Assembly (NCBI RefSeq): GCF_000003605.2
Contig: NW_003116447.1
Location: forward strand, 984,130 to 1,004,631
Reading direction: 5' to 3'
Length of the DNA stretch: 20,502 nucleotides
DNA from: Saccoglossus kowalevskii
Taxonomy: Eukaryota > Hemichordata > Enteropneusta > Harrimaniidae
The notes below the pieces were generated by a model. That model was not told the origin of the DNA and made no database searches. It worked only from the letters and a program-made list of their open reading frames with translations. Position 1 is the stretch's first letter, and each line of letters starts with the position of its first letter. The position numbers and the translations under genes are program-made. This document shows positions 9,040 through 18,125 of this stretch, piece by piece.

Positions 9040-9990
9040 GTGCTTGAAGCCCATTTGTCATCATTATTATTTTGATTGGTCAATTAGTTCAGCAGCCTTA
9101 TTGGATGCAATAAAAACTTTAGCGGCCATGTTTTTGAAAACTTCTACTTCAGAACACATTCATCTGAAATTTGTTTTTTAGCATCTATATGTGAAGCACA
9201 TTTAAGTTTGAGAATATTTTATGGTTGGTCACATGGTTTGGCCGCCATTTTGGATTTCTGTTTAACTCTTGGATTTAAAAAAAAAAGTTTGGGCATTTGT
9301 TTCTGATGGCTGCTTCTTGATCAACTTGATATTTTGTATATAATATGTATGGCCATAGCTTCTTACATGAACAATAATACAATTTAGATCAGTCATGTGG
9401 TGAGGCCGCCACCTTGGATTTTTCACAAAAAATTACCAAAAGTTTAGGCATTTGTTTATCTTGAATACTTCAACAAATCACTTTGATTTTTAGGATATAA
9501 TATGCATGACCATAGCTTTTTTAAGAAAAACCAAATATAATTGTGATAAGTTGCATGGTTTGGCAGCCATTTCAGATTGTTGACAATGTATGGCTAATAT
9601 AATTTAGATCAGTCACATGGTCTGGTCACCATCTTGGATTTATACCAAAAATACCAAATGTTTGGGTATTTGTTTCTCTTGAATGCTACCACCAATAAAC
9701 TTCATATTTTGTAAATAATATGTCTGGTCATATCTTATGAGAAAAGTAATTATAATCGATCACATGGTTTGGTCGCTATCTTGGATTGAAGTTAAACAAA
9801 AAGTGACAATATTTACCGCTTTCTGAGGGCCTAGAAACTGTTTGTCTTACAGTAGCTTTAAAGGACATTAAAGTAAAGCTTGTTATGAATAGTCACATGG
9901 TTTGGCGTCCATCTTGGATGTTTTCCAAACAGAAAGAAGTTTTTACTGATGCAGCTATCTGATTGATTTGAAATTTGGTATGTTACATCA
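9040..9990. repeat. Diverged tandem repeat with YY1-like cores
   Basis: A module close to CACATGGTTTGGCCGCCATC followed by TTGGATT recurs with cores at about 9241, 9405, 9563, 9624, 9772 and 9904, giving spacings of 164, 158, 61, 148 and 132 bp. Between cores the units share AGTTTGGGCATTTGTTTCTC, TTGATATTTTGTAT and ATATGTATGGCCATAGCTT-like segments in the same order. Copies differ at many positions, so the array is old. The short step at 9563-9624 is an internally deleted unit. The core resembles the YY1 motif (GCCGCCATCTTG). Confidence 0.8.
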
Positions 9991-11670
9991 CCACGCTGAA
10001 CCACAAGCCAAATAATCTGGACAAATCATGTAACTTACTTACTTTAATACTCGTGTTAATAAATTATCACCAAAGTTTTACCCACGATGTGTATGAACAT
10101 TTGTTCAAAGCACAATGTATCACCATGAATTTATTCAGATCAAACATAAATATTTACTAGTTGTGGGCCATACTCCGACTAGAATCGACCCATGTCACAG
10201 GTTTAACAACCTTGATCAAATTTTTATGCAATTATATCAAATTTAAAGTCTGCCGCGAATATTCGAAACTTAAATGTTACCAAATAAATATATCCAGGAT
10301 CTCACAAACAAAACATGATTATAGCATCGTCAAGCCAGTACTCGAGTGGACAAATTTCAAATTTTTGGTCATAGTTTTGCACAAAGTGTATTATCGTACA
10401 AATTTATGAATCCAAATTCCAGACATATCTCATTCTAATTTGCTTTGCTCAGCCTACCAACTTGTCATTTATTTTGTCTGTAATTTTGTTATCTGGACTT
10501 TTTGAAAAATCTAATCAATCTTGAATGATTTCTATACACAAAATGAAAAAAAAAAATTAAGATCATTTTTGAGAGTTGGGTATTAAATATGCACTAATCG
10601 ACGATAAAAATCACTAATAATACTGTGTAGGAGAAAAATGAAGAAAAATATAATTATATTAGTAATTTCTTCACAAAAAATTTATTATAACAACTCCCTG
10701 GTCATAATACAAGATTAGGTGTCACGTAACAGTGCACTGCTGTTATGGGAATCACTTCTAAAATGATGGTGTTTATCCAACATACTGGTATTGTTCCTAA
10801 TATGGCTTGAGAAATATGGGTGTTGCCATTTCCCATATCCAGAGAAAATAACAATTCACTCAGTCTCATTGAAATCTTGATGCTTGATTTGACATTTCAG
10901 AAGATACAAAAAACTAAATAAATAAGAGAAAATCATTTAAATAATGCATATTGTAATAATGTAAAGTACACTTCAATAGCAAAAAATGTATTGGCTGAAT
11001 ACCTCGGTAAATCATTTAAATATTACTTGTTTTGACCAAAAACAATCTACTGTAATTTACGTAAGTGCATGCGCTACTAATAGAACAAATACGGTAATGC
11101 CATGTGTCCAAAAAAAAAACTGCTTGCATGTGCTGAACAAGACTAAATTAAATGCTAAAAAATATACAAGTTTATAATTTCCACTCAAAGAGTAAACTGT
11201 GCAGATTACGCATACAGGGTATAATGTGTGGGGAGGGAAGGGGGGGGGGGCAGTCAAATAAGTTGTCTAGGCAAACACTATTCTTTCCCACTCTTCTGAA
11301 GTGTAGTATTGCATTGACCAAACAAAATTACTATTTATTATTCTGAAATTGAATACCGGTAAGTTCATTTTATTTTATATCTTATGATTGAGTTTTAGAA
11401 ATAAAACAGCCATAACCACTATACATTCAACAATTATTCAGTAAAATTTGATTTCCTGTTCTGCAGAAGAAATATTATCTGCTAAAAGGCATGATAAAAA
11501 AGATATGGCTGATTCCACATGGCTCAGAACAAATTTAAAATTCAAACTAAACTATAATCTTCCAAGACATCAATTATTCCATATGCACTTTTGTTGTATT
11601 TAAAGGTCCAGATAGTCAGCCCTGTGATGATGTGTATATCACCTGTCAGTCGTTTGATATTGCTCTTGTG
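9991..11670. other. Non-coding stretch between repeat array and hydrolase gene
   Basis: Very AT-rich. Plus frames of 61 and 82 codons at 9975-10160 and 10161-10409 show no domain or biased codon use. An 11-base G run lies at 11240-11250. Candidate minus-strand AATAAA signals for the hydrolase gene lie near 11333 and 11374. Confidence 0.4.
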
Positions 11671-11768
11671 GATATTGCCCTCCAATTGTACATATTGACC
11701 TCCAATTGTGCATAATGACCTCCAATTGAACACATTGACTTCCAATTGTGCATAATGACCTCTAATTT
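11671..11768. repeat. 20-bp tandem repeat, about 4.9 copies
   Basis: The unit CATAATGACCTCCAATTGTG repeats with exact 20-bp spacing at about 11671, 11691, 11711, 11731 and 11751, with a few substitutions. Each unit holds the palindrome CAATTG. It begins 8 bp past the hydrolase stop codon, so it lies in that gene's 3' UTR unless the AATAAA at 11766-11771 (minus strand) is used. Confidence 0.9.
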
Positions 11769-11775
11769 ATTTCTA

Positions 11776-11879
11776 TCAACATTGCTGGCCTTTAGTCTGT
11801 TCTTTTTTCTTATCTAGAAATGACTGCAAGAATTCAAGATATACTTTTTTCTGAGGTGATGATGCAGGAACAAAATGAC
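11776..11879 (-). CDS. OVCA2: OVCA2-like exon 9 (terminal, catalytic His)
   Basis: Encodes GHFVPASSPQKKVYLEFLQS and a basic tail ending in GQQC, then TGA at 11778-11776. Acceptor ATTTTCAG. His205 lies here. The tail is about ten residues longer than in the human protein. Confidence 0.94.
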
Positions 11880-14800
11880 CTGAAAATAGACAATTTATAT
11901 TAGTGTTACTAAACTTGAATCACACAAATGGAATAATAGTAAAAATTTCTACTTTATGTTATAATTATTAACCATTTTAATATGCAACAACGCTTCCTAT
12001 GTATTTGTTTGTTTGTTTACATACAAAGGTGAAGTGAAGCATACCATAAACATACATTTTAGTATAAATATTATAATTAATAAGAATTTATTAAAACTAG
12101 ATGTATGTCATTGACTTGAGTGTCTTTATACATAACCTTTTATTCTAGGTTTTATATTTTGCAATATTAACAAAATTTTTTTACAAGAGAGGTTATTTTA
12201 TATGAATGATGTCAAGAAATTACAAGGTCAACAATACAAATGGTGTATTCACGTTGCCATTCAAAGTCGCACAAAGTTCAAAATGATCACAAGATTACAA
12301 CTTTACTCAAATGCATGTTACCTATATATTTACTAAAGTCTATTAACCTTTTCACCACTAGCTCCTACTTTTTATTACAATTTCCCAAAATAGTCTGTAC
12401 TTTCCTTCAGAAGATTGGGACAAAAATAGCCAAATTAAAATAAAAACTGAAAATTGACTTAAATTTTGTCTGTTAGCTCCAAAATTAGAAAGTCTGGTGG
12501 TGAAAATGTTAAGGAAAGTGGGTTATTATTCAGTTGTCTGGGCTATCAAACAAACTGTAATGATATTCCCTGAAGACGTTTCTAAGAATACTAATGCAAA
12601 TGATGAATAGGCTTTGTATGGGTCTTGGTGCCTATAATCTTTGCGTTATATTCGGAGCATGTACGGTACCGATACATCATGTTTTTTTTTTTCTTTCTTG
12701 AATATGACGATAACCTTACTCACAAGCATCCATTACATTTTGCGACACCACTGGTCAGAAATAAATTTGAAACATGCAAAAAACTTGTGGAACATGGATA
12801 TCAAAGATGAAATACCCTATCTTATAAATCATTGAGCCAAATCATGGACCTTAGACACAGATTTTAGGTTTATTGTCAAATAAAACATATACAATACCTC
12901 CTGTATGATTTAGGGTCTGTGGATTAACAAAGTATTTCAGAAGCTGTACACTGGACTCTAAAAAAAAAAAATAATGAAACTGTGTTTTCTCATGACGACA
13001 ATGAAAACCTTTTTTTTGCAATTTAATGATTTAAGGGCATTCTTAATGATGAAATTTTATTATAGTCACTGTGACTTCGTAGGACCCTAGTGAAAGTTAC
13101 TATAACTCATTAGGACCCCCAGTGAAAGTCGCTGTGACTCCCTAGAACCTAAGTGAAAGTTACTGTGACTCCCTAGAACCTAAGTGAAAGTCATTGTGAC
13201 TCCTTAGAACCCCAGTGAAAGTCACTGTGACTGCCTAGAACCCAAGTGAAAGTCATTGTGACCCCCTAGTATCCCAGTAAAAGTCACTGTGACTCCCTAG
13301 AACCCAAGTGAAAGTCACTGTGACTCCTTAGGACCCCAGTGAAAGTCACTGTGACTCCCAAATACCTTGGTGAAAGTCACTGTGACACCCTAGGATAACA
13401 GCGAAAGTCACTGTGACTCCCTAGGACATGATTGAACATCACTGTGACACCCTGGTACCCCAGTGAAACTACTATGACTCCCTGTTTGTGTGTATATATA
13501 TATATATTTACCATATATTGAGTAGATGATTGTTACAAAACTTCAAAAAATTCTCCATGACTAGCAATATTTGTGAAAGTTAGTGAAATTATAATATTTG
13601 TAAATCAAACTGGGTGCATGTATCAATCTAACTAAATGCTACAATTGAGTTTAATTTGATAATAATCAATACATGTATCAGTCACATGACATGAGTAGTC
13701 CAATGAAATCTCACCTTTAGGAATCACTTTATCTGTATCACCATATACATGTAAACTAGGACATGTGATTGGTTCATCATAGTATTTACTATGTGGTGAT
13801 AATAAACTTTTGAAACCAGCAATCAATATAGCAAAATCAAACTGGAAAGGAGAGTCTGAAATAAATTTGCAAAATAGTAAAGATGTAACTATGGCAACCT
13901 ATTACATTTTGCATCGCAACATATTGTGTATGGTCTGGAATTCCAGACTTTGAACAAAATCTGTCAAGACACATTCGAGTTAATGACACATATAAATAAC
14001 ATTAACATGGCTGCCAGTTCAACATTCTGAACAACAAAACAAAATGAAAAAAACAAGTTTGAATAAAATTGGTCCAGGCATACCTAAGACAGTTGGAGAC
14101 AATAATGGCTACAAGTCGCGCAACAACATTACATGCATCAGTAAACCACCATGAAAGATGTGATTACCAAGTCAGAATAAAATCGACTCAGGCGCACCTG
14201 AGAAACGGTTAATACCAGTAACATAAAATTTGTAATAGAAGCTGCATCCCTAATAGAAGGCGCACCCATTCTTTTTGAACAATTGCAAACCAAAAATTCA
14301 CCATTTGTGATATGTGTAGATTCTTTAATAAAACCCACATCCCTTGATTAGAATAAACATTTTTTTATAATAGAAGTTGCAGCTTCCAATACAGATTTTA
14401 CAGTAGCTCATAATTGTTATGATGAAGACAAATTATTCTTACCAGGCTGATCTCCAATGGAGCACAACAAACTGACAAACGAAGCACCTTGACTGAAACC
14501 AACAACACCTGTAATACAAACACACTGGAACTATTAAACTAGACTTTTTTTTTTTAAAAATGTATCTTCATTTACAAATTAGTTGAGAATATTCAATGTT
14601 TTTGTTCACAAGGATAATTTTCTATTACATGTACTTTAATTGAAATAAAATTTAGGCAATATGTGATTCTATTATGTGTGAACGATTGATCAAGATTCAG
14701 CCTGCGGGACAGGCTGCAAAAACAATGGTCTTTTGACATATGTCACACAAATCCGTGATTGACATCTTGAGAAAGCACCCCCTTCCATATTTATTTCATC

Positions 14801-17800
14801 CAAGCCGTCACTGTGTTATGTCTTTCTATTAATTCACAATTAAATTGAAAACATACATACCATCAAATGGTCCTTGTTCTTTAAATATCATCTCTAGGAA
14901 CGCCAACGATTCCTGAAAACCATCAGAGACACTTGTTTTATCTGCAGCATCATAATAATTAGATTTTCGGGAAAACCACCATCCTCTTTGATCTGAAGAC
15001 AAATATTCAACTGTTGTTATGATTATGAGTTGGGATAAAGATTTAGAGTTTTAGAGCAAGTTATTCTCAGAGATTGTACATCCAGGCATTTTCACCACCT
15101 GGCAACCAACACCAGTGAGAACAAAGGGTGAAAACTCTCAGAAAACTGTACTTTAGGATAGTTGCTGAGACTCCTCTGTAACAAGACATACATGTGCAAA
15201 ACATATATAAATTTGGTTTTTCAGGATTTCCACAAAGTTTAGCTTTTTAACTGGTACTCCACAGCAGCTCGCACAGAGCCCATAGTCACACATGGTACAG
15301 TGGTACACGTCCAAGCGACATAGAATGTTGTGTGACGTACGTAGCTTTGTACGTAGCTTCGACGACTGAATATCCATTGAATTACATGTCACCATGTAAC
15401 TTTAAAATTTGAAAACTTCACTGAAATGTATATAATCTTATATAAAAAAAGTTTGGTTTGTAAATCAAAGAATTTGTTCCTAGCATAGTCTAGTACATGT
15501 TTGTTTAAAACTCCTACATACCTTGACTGTTGGTGGCATCAGATGGGTCATCCTCACCTTCCACTCTTATTGACGGTACAATATTAGGTGCTGTGATGTA
15601 GACTAAACAGAATTTAAAATATGAAACATTATAATTTTTATACCATAGTTCACAGATTAATAAGTTTTATGGATTTCAAAGAGAACGTTTAAGAAGGGGG
15701 GGCAAGGGGGGCAGCTGGTACAGTTTTACGGGAAATAAAAAGGGCTTTTTACAATTTACAAAAAAAAAAAGACGTTTTTACAGTTTACAGTGAAAATTGA
15801 ATGTTTACAGTTTACAGAAGAAATAAAGGTTATTTTACATTTTACGGAAAATTAAGAAAGAAAACCTAGAAAATTCTTGTACATACCGAGAAAAATGAGA
15901 CATTTTTACAGTGTACGAAAAAAATATTTGATTGATGACGTTGTACGTCTAGCCTGTGATTACAGAATTATGGAATTTATTTTTTCAATTAAGTTATACG
16001 AACAAAAAAAAATTGCAATTACGTTGAACGAAAATAACCCTAGCCCCCCCTCTTTAAAAAAAAAGTGTCTAGAATTGGTAAAACACAGACTGTGCATGTA
16101 TCTAGTATATAGTATGTATGTTTAAAAGCATTGTGATGAGTATGTGCAATAATTTCAATACTTAACTCAGTTCAGCATGTTTTTTCAAAATCTTTCTAAA
16201 AGATCCTGTTCTTTCATGGAATATTTGACCATTCTGCCTGGGATGAAAAATAAAACTAAGTGATACTGGATAATTATTGTGTCAAAGAAGACCTGTATCT
16301 GATGTGACATTTAGTGACTACATTGTACTACTACAATAATGGTATAAATAAAAATATGTTTCTCTTTATTATTATAACAAATTCAATTCACTTCTATTGC
16401 ATAATAATGATCCCTTCAGTGAAAGTTGTAGACTGTCAATAGTCCCTTCTGGGTAGGTATATTAGCTAAAATGATTTAATCAAATACAGACCATCACTTG
16501 AAATGCCTTCACCATTTTGCAAACACATTACATTGAATCATTTTAGTTGAAAAAAAACACTACTCCGGTAGGCCAAAAGAACTGTTGACAGTCAGTTGAA
16601 ATTTGCAGTTTGATGCCATAGATGTATTTTGCGGGCAGTTCTACATTCAGCTCTGTGGTGTTTTCATGTACACAGTCCAACAAAATCTTGGCCAGAGATA
16701 TCAACGACACTGAACTGAACTTGGAAATATAGCCCAACTACCCAGTAAAAAGTTTTAGTAATGTTGACACTTTTTTGTATTTCTTTGTATTTATGTTCCT
16801 TACCAAACAAAAACCCTCTGAAGGTTTTTAGTAGTGTAATAAAGTTAAGTATTATTGTTATTATTACTGATATAAAGATATCATATTTGCTCAAAATAAG
16901 ATATGTTTCAATTTACTAGTAGCAAACTAGTGCAATTTTTGCTTTGAGTGCACAACTGACAGATCAAATAAATTAGTCCTATAGATAAACTGTCATTTGA
17001 AGAACTATACTACTGGTAATTCGTGAATTTAAAACAGAGGATACTTGCTATATTTCTTGGAACCATGCATAAGGACTATTTACAATTACTTTCAGTTCAA
17101 TATTCATATTTATCAGTTTTGTAATATTTTCAAACTACCCGCTGTATATGGATTAACTTACCGATATCCATGTATACACAGTATCTGTTAAAATAAAAAT
17201 AAAATAATAATAAGAATATGTTTTCCATGATAATTATACATTTTCTTAATGTAGTAGTCTATTCTGGTCAAGGACAGATTATTTGATTAAGTCACAATTT
17301 ATATAAAATAAGAAAATTTGTGATCAGCAGCAACAACAACATGCAAATAAACATTCATATTCTGACAGTCAACTGTCCCAGTCTGGCTTAGTTTTTTTTT
17401 TTTTTCATGCCACAGTCCATAAAAATGTGCAGGTGTATTATTATTATTATTACTAATTAGGTCTAAGGGACTGACAACAATCTAATGTTTCGACTATTAG
17501 GATTTAAAAATTGTTTACAAATGGGCAACACACACTTACTAGTACCTCGGCTTAAATACTTGTAAAAATATAATTTGTGTAAATCTAAATTGAATATTTT
17601 CCTGTTTTTTTTTTTCTGATGATAACTTGATTACTAATACATTTTTTCTCAGTCCCTCTTTTGTAGGAATTTACCTAAGCATTACAATTTATTTAGTGGT
17701 GTGAGACCTACAATTGAGGAAACTACCGGTACTAGTGTGTGTTTTAACACAGTCCCTCTATCATGATAGAGAGACTGTGGTTCTAATTAACGATCGAAAT

Positions 17801-18122
17801 AGTATGACTGAACGCTAATGTCTCCGTCTTCGTAGCAGGGGTTTATAGTTCCATATTAGATCTTATATTTTCACTTTCTTGTCCGTGGCTTGTCGACATG
17901 GGCAGCAAGTTTACCCAGAAAGAGCTTGGACAAAATAAAGCCGGTAAGGTCTCGCATAGAGAGCGTAGAACGTCTGCCACAATCTGGAGCTACCGAATTG
18001 CAGCTACCGCCTTCGATGCTCCTGTAATACGGAACAACACAACACATGTTCTGTGCAAAGATCGAAACGTAAAATATTCCCCTTACCCTCAAAATCATCT
18101 TCTCGTTACTGTGCGTCGCCAT
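11776..18122 (-). CDS. OVCA2: OVCA2/FSH1-family serine hydrolase, nine exons
   Basis: Coding exons in order on the minus strand: 18122-18087, 17184-17162, 16237-16167, 15602-15522, 14992-14861, 14508-14443, 13855-13715, 12957-12898 and 11879-11776. They sum to 714 nt, giving 237 residues plus TGA; human OVCA2 has 227. The alpha/beta-hydrolase signature is complete: oxyanion-side ILCIHGYRQNG (13-23), RGWWF (73-77), nucleophile elbow GFSQG with Ser120, HVYGDTDKVIP with Asp178, and GGHFVP with His205. The family hydrolyses esters; vertebrate OVCA2 prefers long-chain acyl esters in vitro, and the role here is inferred. No signal peptide or membrane segment is seen, so it is probably cytosolic. 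Every intron is GT-AG and every phase agrees. An in-frame stop lies 21 nt upstream of the ATG. The assignment rests on recognised motifs and collinearity with the human protein. Confidence 0.95.
11880..12897 (-). other. Intron 8 of the OVCA2-like gene
   Basis: It is 1018 bp with GT-AG ends and AT-rich. Two 60-codon plus frames near 12625-12835 overlap in different phases and show no domain. A CACCA-rich patch at 12350-12500 gave no alternative exon. No element recognised. Confidence 0.8.
12898..12957 (-). CDS. OVCA2: OVCA2-like exon 8
   Basis: Encodes ESSVQLLKYFVNPQTLNHTG, matching the ES...L...F segment before the catalytic His in the human protein. Acceptor TTTTTTTAG, donor GTATTG. It is 60 nt with phase 1 at both ends. 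Confidence 0.9.
13060..13485. repeat. 31-bp minisatellite, 14 copies, in intron 7
   Basis: The unit is marked by GTCACTGTGACTCCCTAG followed by a RACCCMAGTGAAA-like half. Copies start at 13065, 13096, 13128, 13159, 13190, 13221, 13252, 13283, 13314, 13345, 13376, 13407, 13438 and 13469. All steps are 31 bp except one of 32. The GTCACTGTGAC core is a palindrome around a central base. Outer copies are more diverged than inner ones. A (TA)n run follows at about 13493-13508. Confidence 0.96.
13715..13855 (-). CDS. OVCA2: OVCA2-like exon 7 (catalytic Asp)
   Basis: Encodes residues 137-183, including FDFAILIAGF and PSLHVYGDTDKVIPK with Asp178. Donor GTGAGA. It is 141 nt with phase 1 at both ends. 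The acceptor TTTCAG follows a poor pyrimidine tract. Confidence 0.95.
13856..14442 (-). other. Intron 6 of the OVCA2-like gene, with a 40-bp direct repeat
   Basis: Two related segments about 114 bp apart, 14054-14094 and 14168-14210, share GAATAAAAT, CAGGC and ACCT blocks in the same order. They look like two diverged units of a dispersed repeat. No exon or open frame of interest is seen. Confidence 0.55.
14443..14508 (-). CDS. OVCA2: OVCA2-like exon 6 (nucleophile elbow)
   Basis: Encodes VVGFSQGASFVSLLCSIGDQ and one more residue, with Ser120 in GFSQG. Acceptor ATTACAG, donor GTAAGA. It is 66 nt with phase 1 at both ends. Confidence 0.95.
14861..14992 (-). CDS. OVCA2: OVCA2-like exon 5
   Basis: Encodes residues 71-114. 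It carries the diagnostic RGWWF and the helix leading to GPFDG, which continues in exon 6. Acceptor TCTTCAG, donor GTATGT. It is 132 nt with phase 1 at both ends. Confidence 0.94.
14993..15521 (-). other. Intron 4 of the OVCA2-like gene
   Basis: It is 529 bp, with a tandem GTACGTAGCTT duplication near 15337-15360. An 80-codon minus frame (15153-15395) has a few Cys residues but no splice sites that would join it to the gene in frame. Confidence 0.7.
15522..15602 (-). CDS. OVCA2: OVCA2-like exon 4
   Basis: Encodes residues 44-70, starting IYITAPNIVPSIR and running into an acidic linker. Acceptor TGTTTAG, donor GTATGT. It is 81 nt with phase 1 at both ends. Confidence 0.92.
15693..16053 (+). 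mobile_element. MITE-like element, copy A (in intron 3)
   Basis: About 361 bp. The left end GAAGGGGGGGCAAGGG and the reverse complement of the right end (GAGGGGGGGCTAGGG) form terminal inverted repeats, bordered by TTTAA on both sides (candidate target-site duplication). The inside is a run of degenerate TTTTACAGTTTACAG-type units with poly-A spacers. It has no coding capacity. A related copy in inverse orientation lies at 18874-19193. It is non-autonomous and the superfamily is unclear. Confidence 0.72.
16167..16237 (-). CDS. OVCA2: OVCA2-like exon 3
   Basis: Finishes Arg20 and encodes QNGQIFHERTGSFRKILKK and on to residue 43. The acceptor is ATCCCAG. The donor is GTTAAG, the weakest of the set. 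It enters in phase 2 and leaves in phase 1. Confidence 0.92.
16238..17161 (-). other. Intron 2 of the OVCA2-like gene
   Basis: It is 924 bp. Two overlapping minus frames of 64 and 76 codons at 16543-16894 look mildly protein-like but carry no recognised motif and no fitting splice sites. They may be a decayed repeat. Nothing else seen. Confidence 0.7.
17162..17184 (-). CDS. OVCA2: OVCA2-like exon 2, 23-nt microexon
   Basis: Encodes ILCIHGY and two bases of Arg20, between TTAACAG and GTAAGT. It carries the first beta strand and the His-Gly turn of the hydrolase fold, so it cannot be skipped without losing the fold and the frame. Confidence 0.92.
17185..18086 (-). other. Intron 1 of the OVCA2-like gene
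   Basis: It is 902 bp and contains the 32-bp foldback at 17748-17779, ATT trinucleotide runs near 17440, and poly-T runs near 17392 and 17605. The plus-strand frame of 120 codons at 17898-18260 lies antisense to exon 1 and to the promoter-side part of this intron, and I treat it as a shadow. Confidence 0.75.
17748..17779. repeat. Foldback repeat, CACAGTC family, copy 2
   Basis: CACAGTCCCTCTATCA is followed without spacer by its complement TGATAGAGAGACTGTG, with one mismatched pair in 16. It has the same arms as copy 1 at 6669-6707. It lies in intron 1, about 340 bp inside the gene. Confidence 0.75.
18087..18122 (-). CDS. OVCA2: OVCA2-like exon 1 (coding part)
   Basis: Encodes MATHSNEKMILR and ends at a GTAAGG donor, phase 0. 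The ATG sits in AAAATGGCGAC, and an in-frame TAA lies 21 nt upstream. A second ATG at codon 9 is possible but less likely. Confidence 0.88.
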
Positions 18123-18125
18123 TTT
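18115..18125 (-). promoter_or_regulatory. YY1-like site over the hydrolase start codon
   Basis: AAAATGGCGAC on the minus strand covers the ATG. It matches the YY1 motif (AARATGGCGGC) seen at the start codons of many animal housekeeping genes. A nearly identical start context, AAAATGGCGAT, faces the other way at 18834-18843. Confidence 0.45.

Noticed and set aside
12680-12780. Alternative minus-strand exon between hydrolase exons 8 and 9
   Set aside because: It has an acceptor-like CAG and a GTGAGT donor, but the translation does not match the family, and the exon at 12898-12957 fits in both phase and sequence.
15153-15395. Cys-containing 80-codon minus frame as an alternative hydrolase exon or a zinc finger
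   Set aside because: It lies inside intron 4, does not match the hydrolase family, lacks a regular Cys/His spacing and has no splice sites in the right phase.
16543-16894. Two overlapping minus frames in intron 2 as an extra exon
   Set aside because: Exons 2 and 3 already join in phase to give a continuous family match. These frames show no motif.
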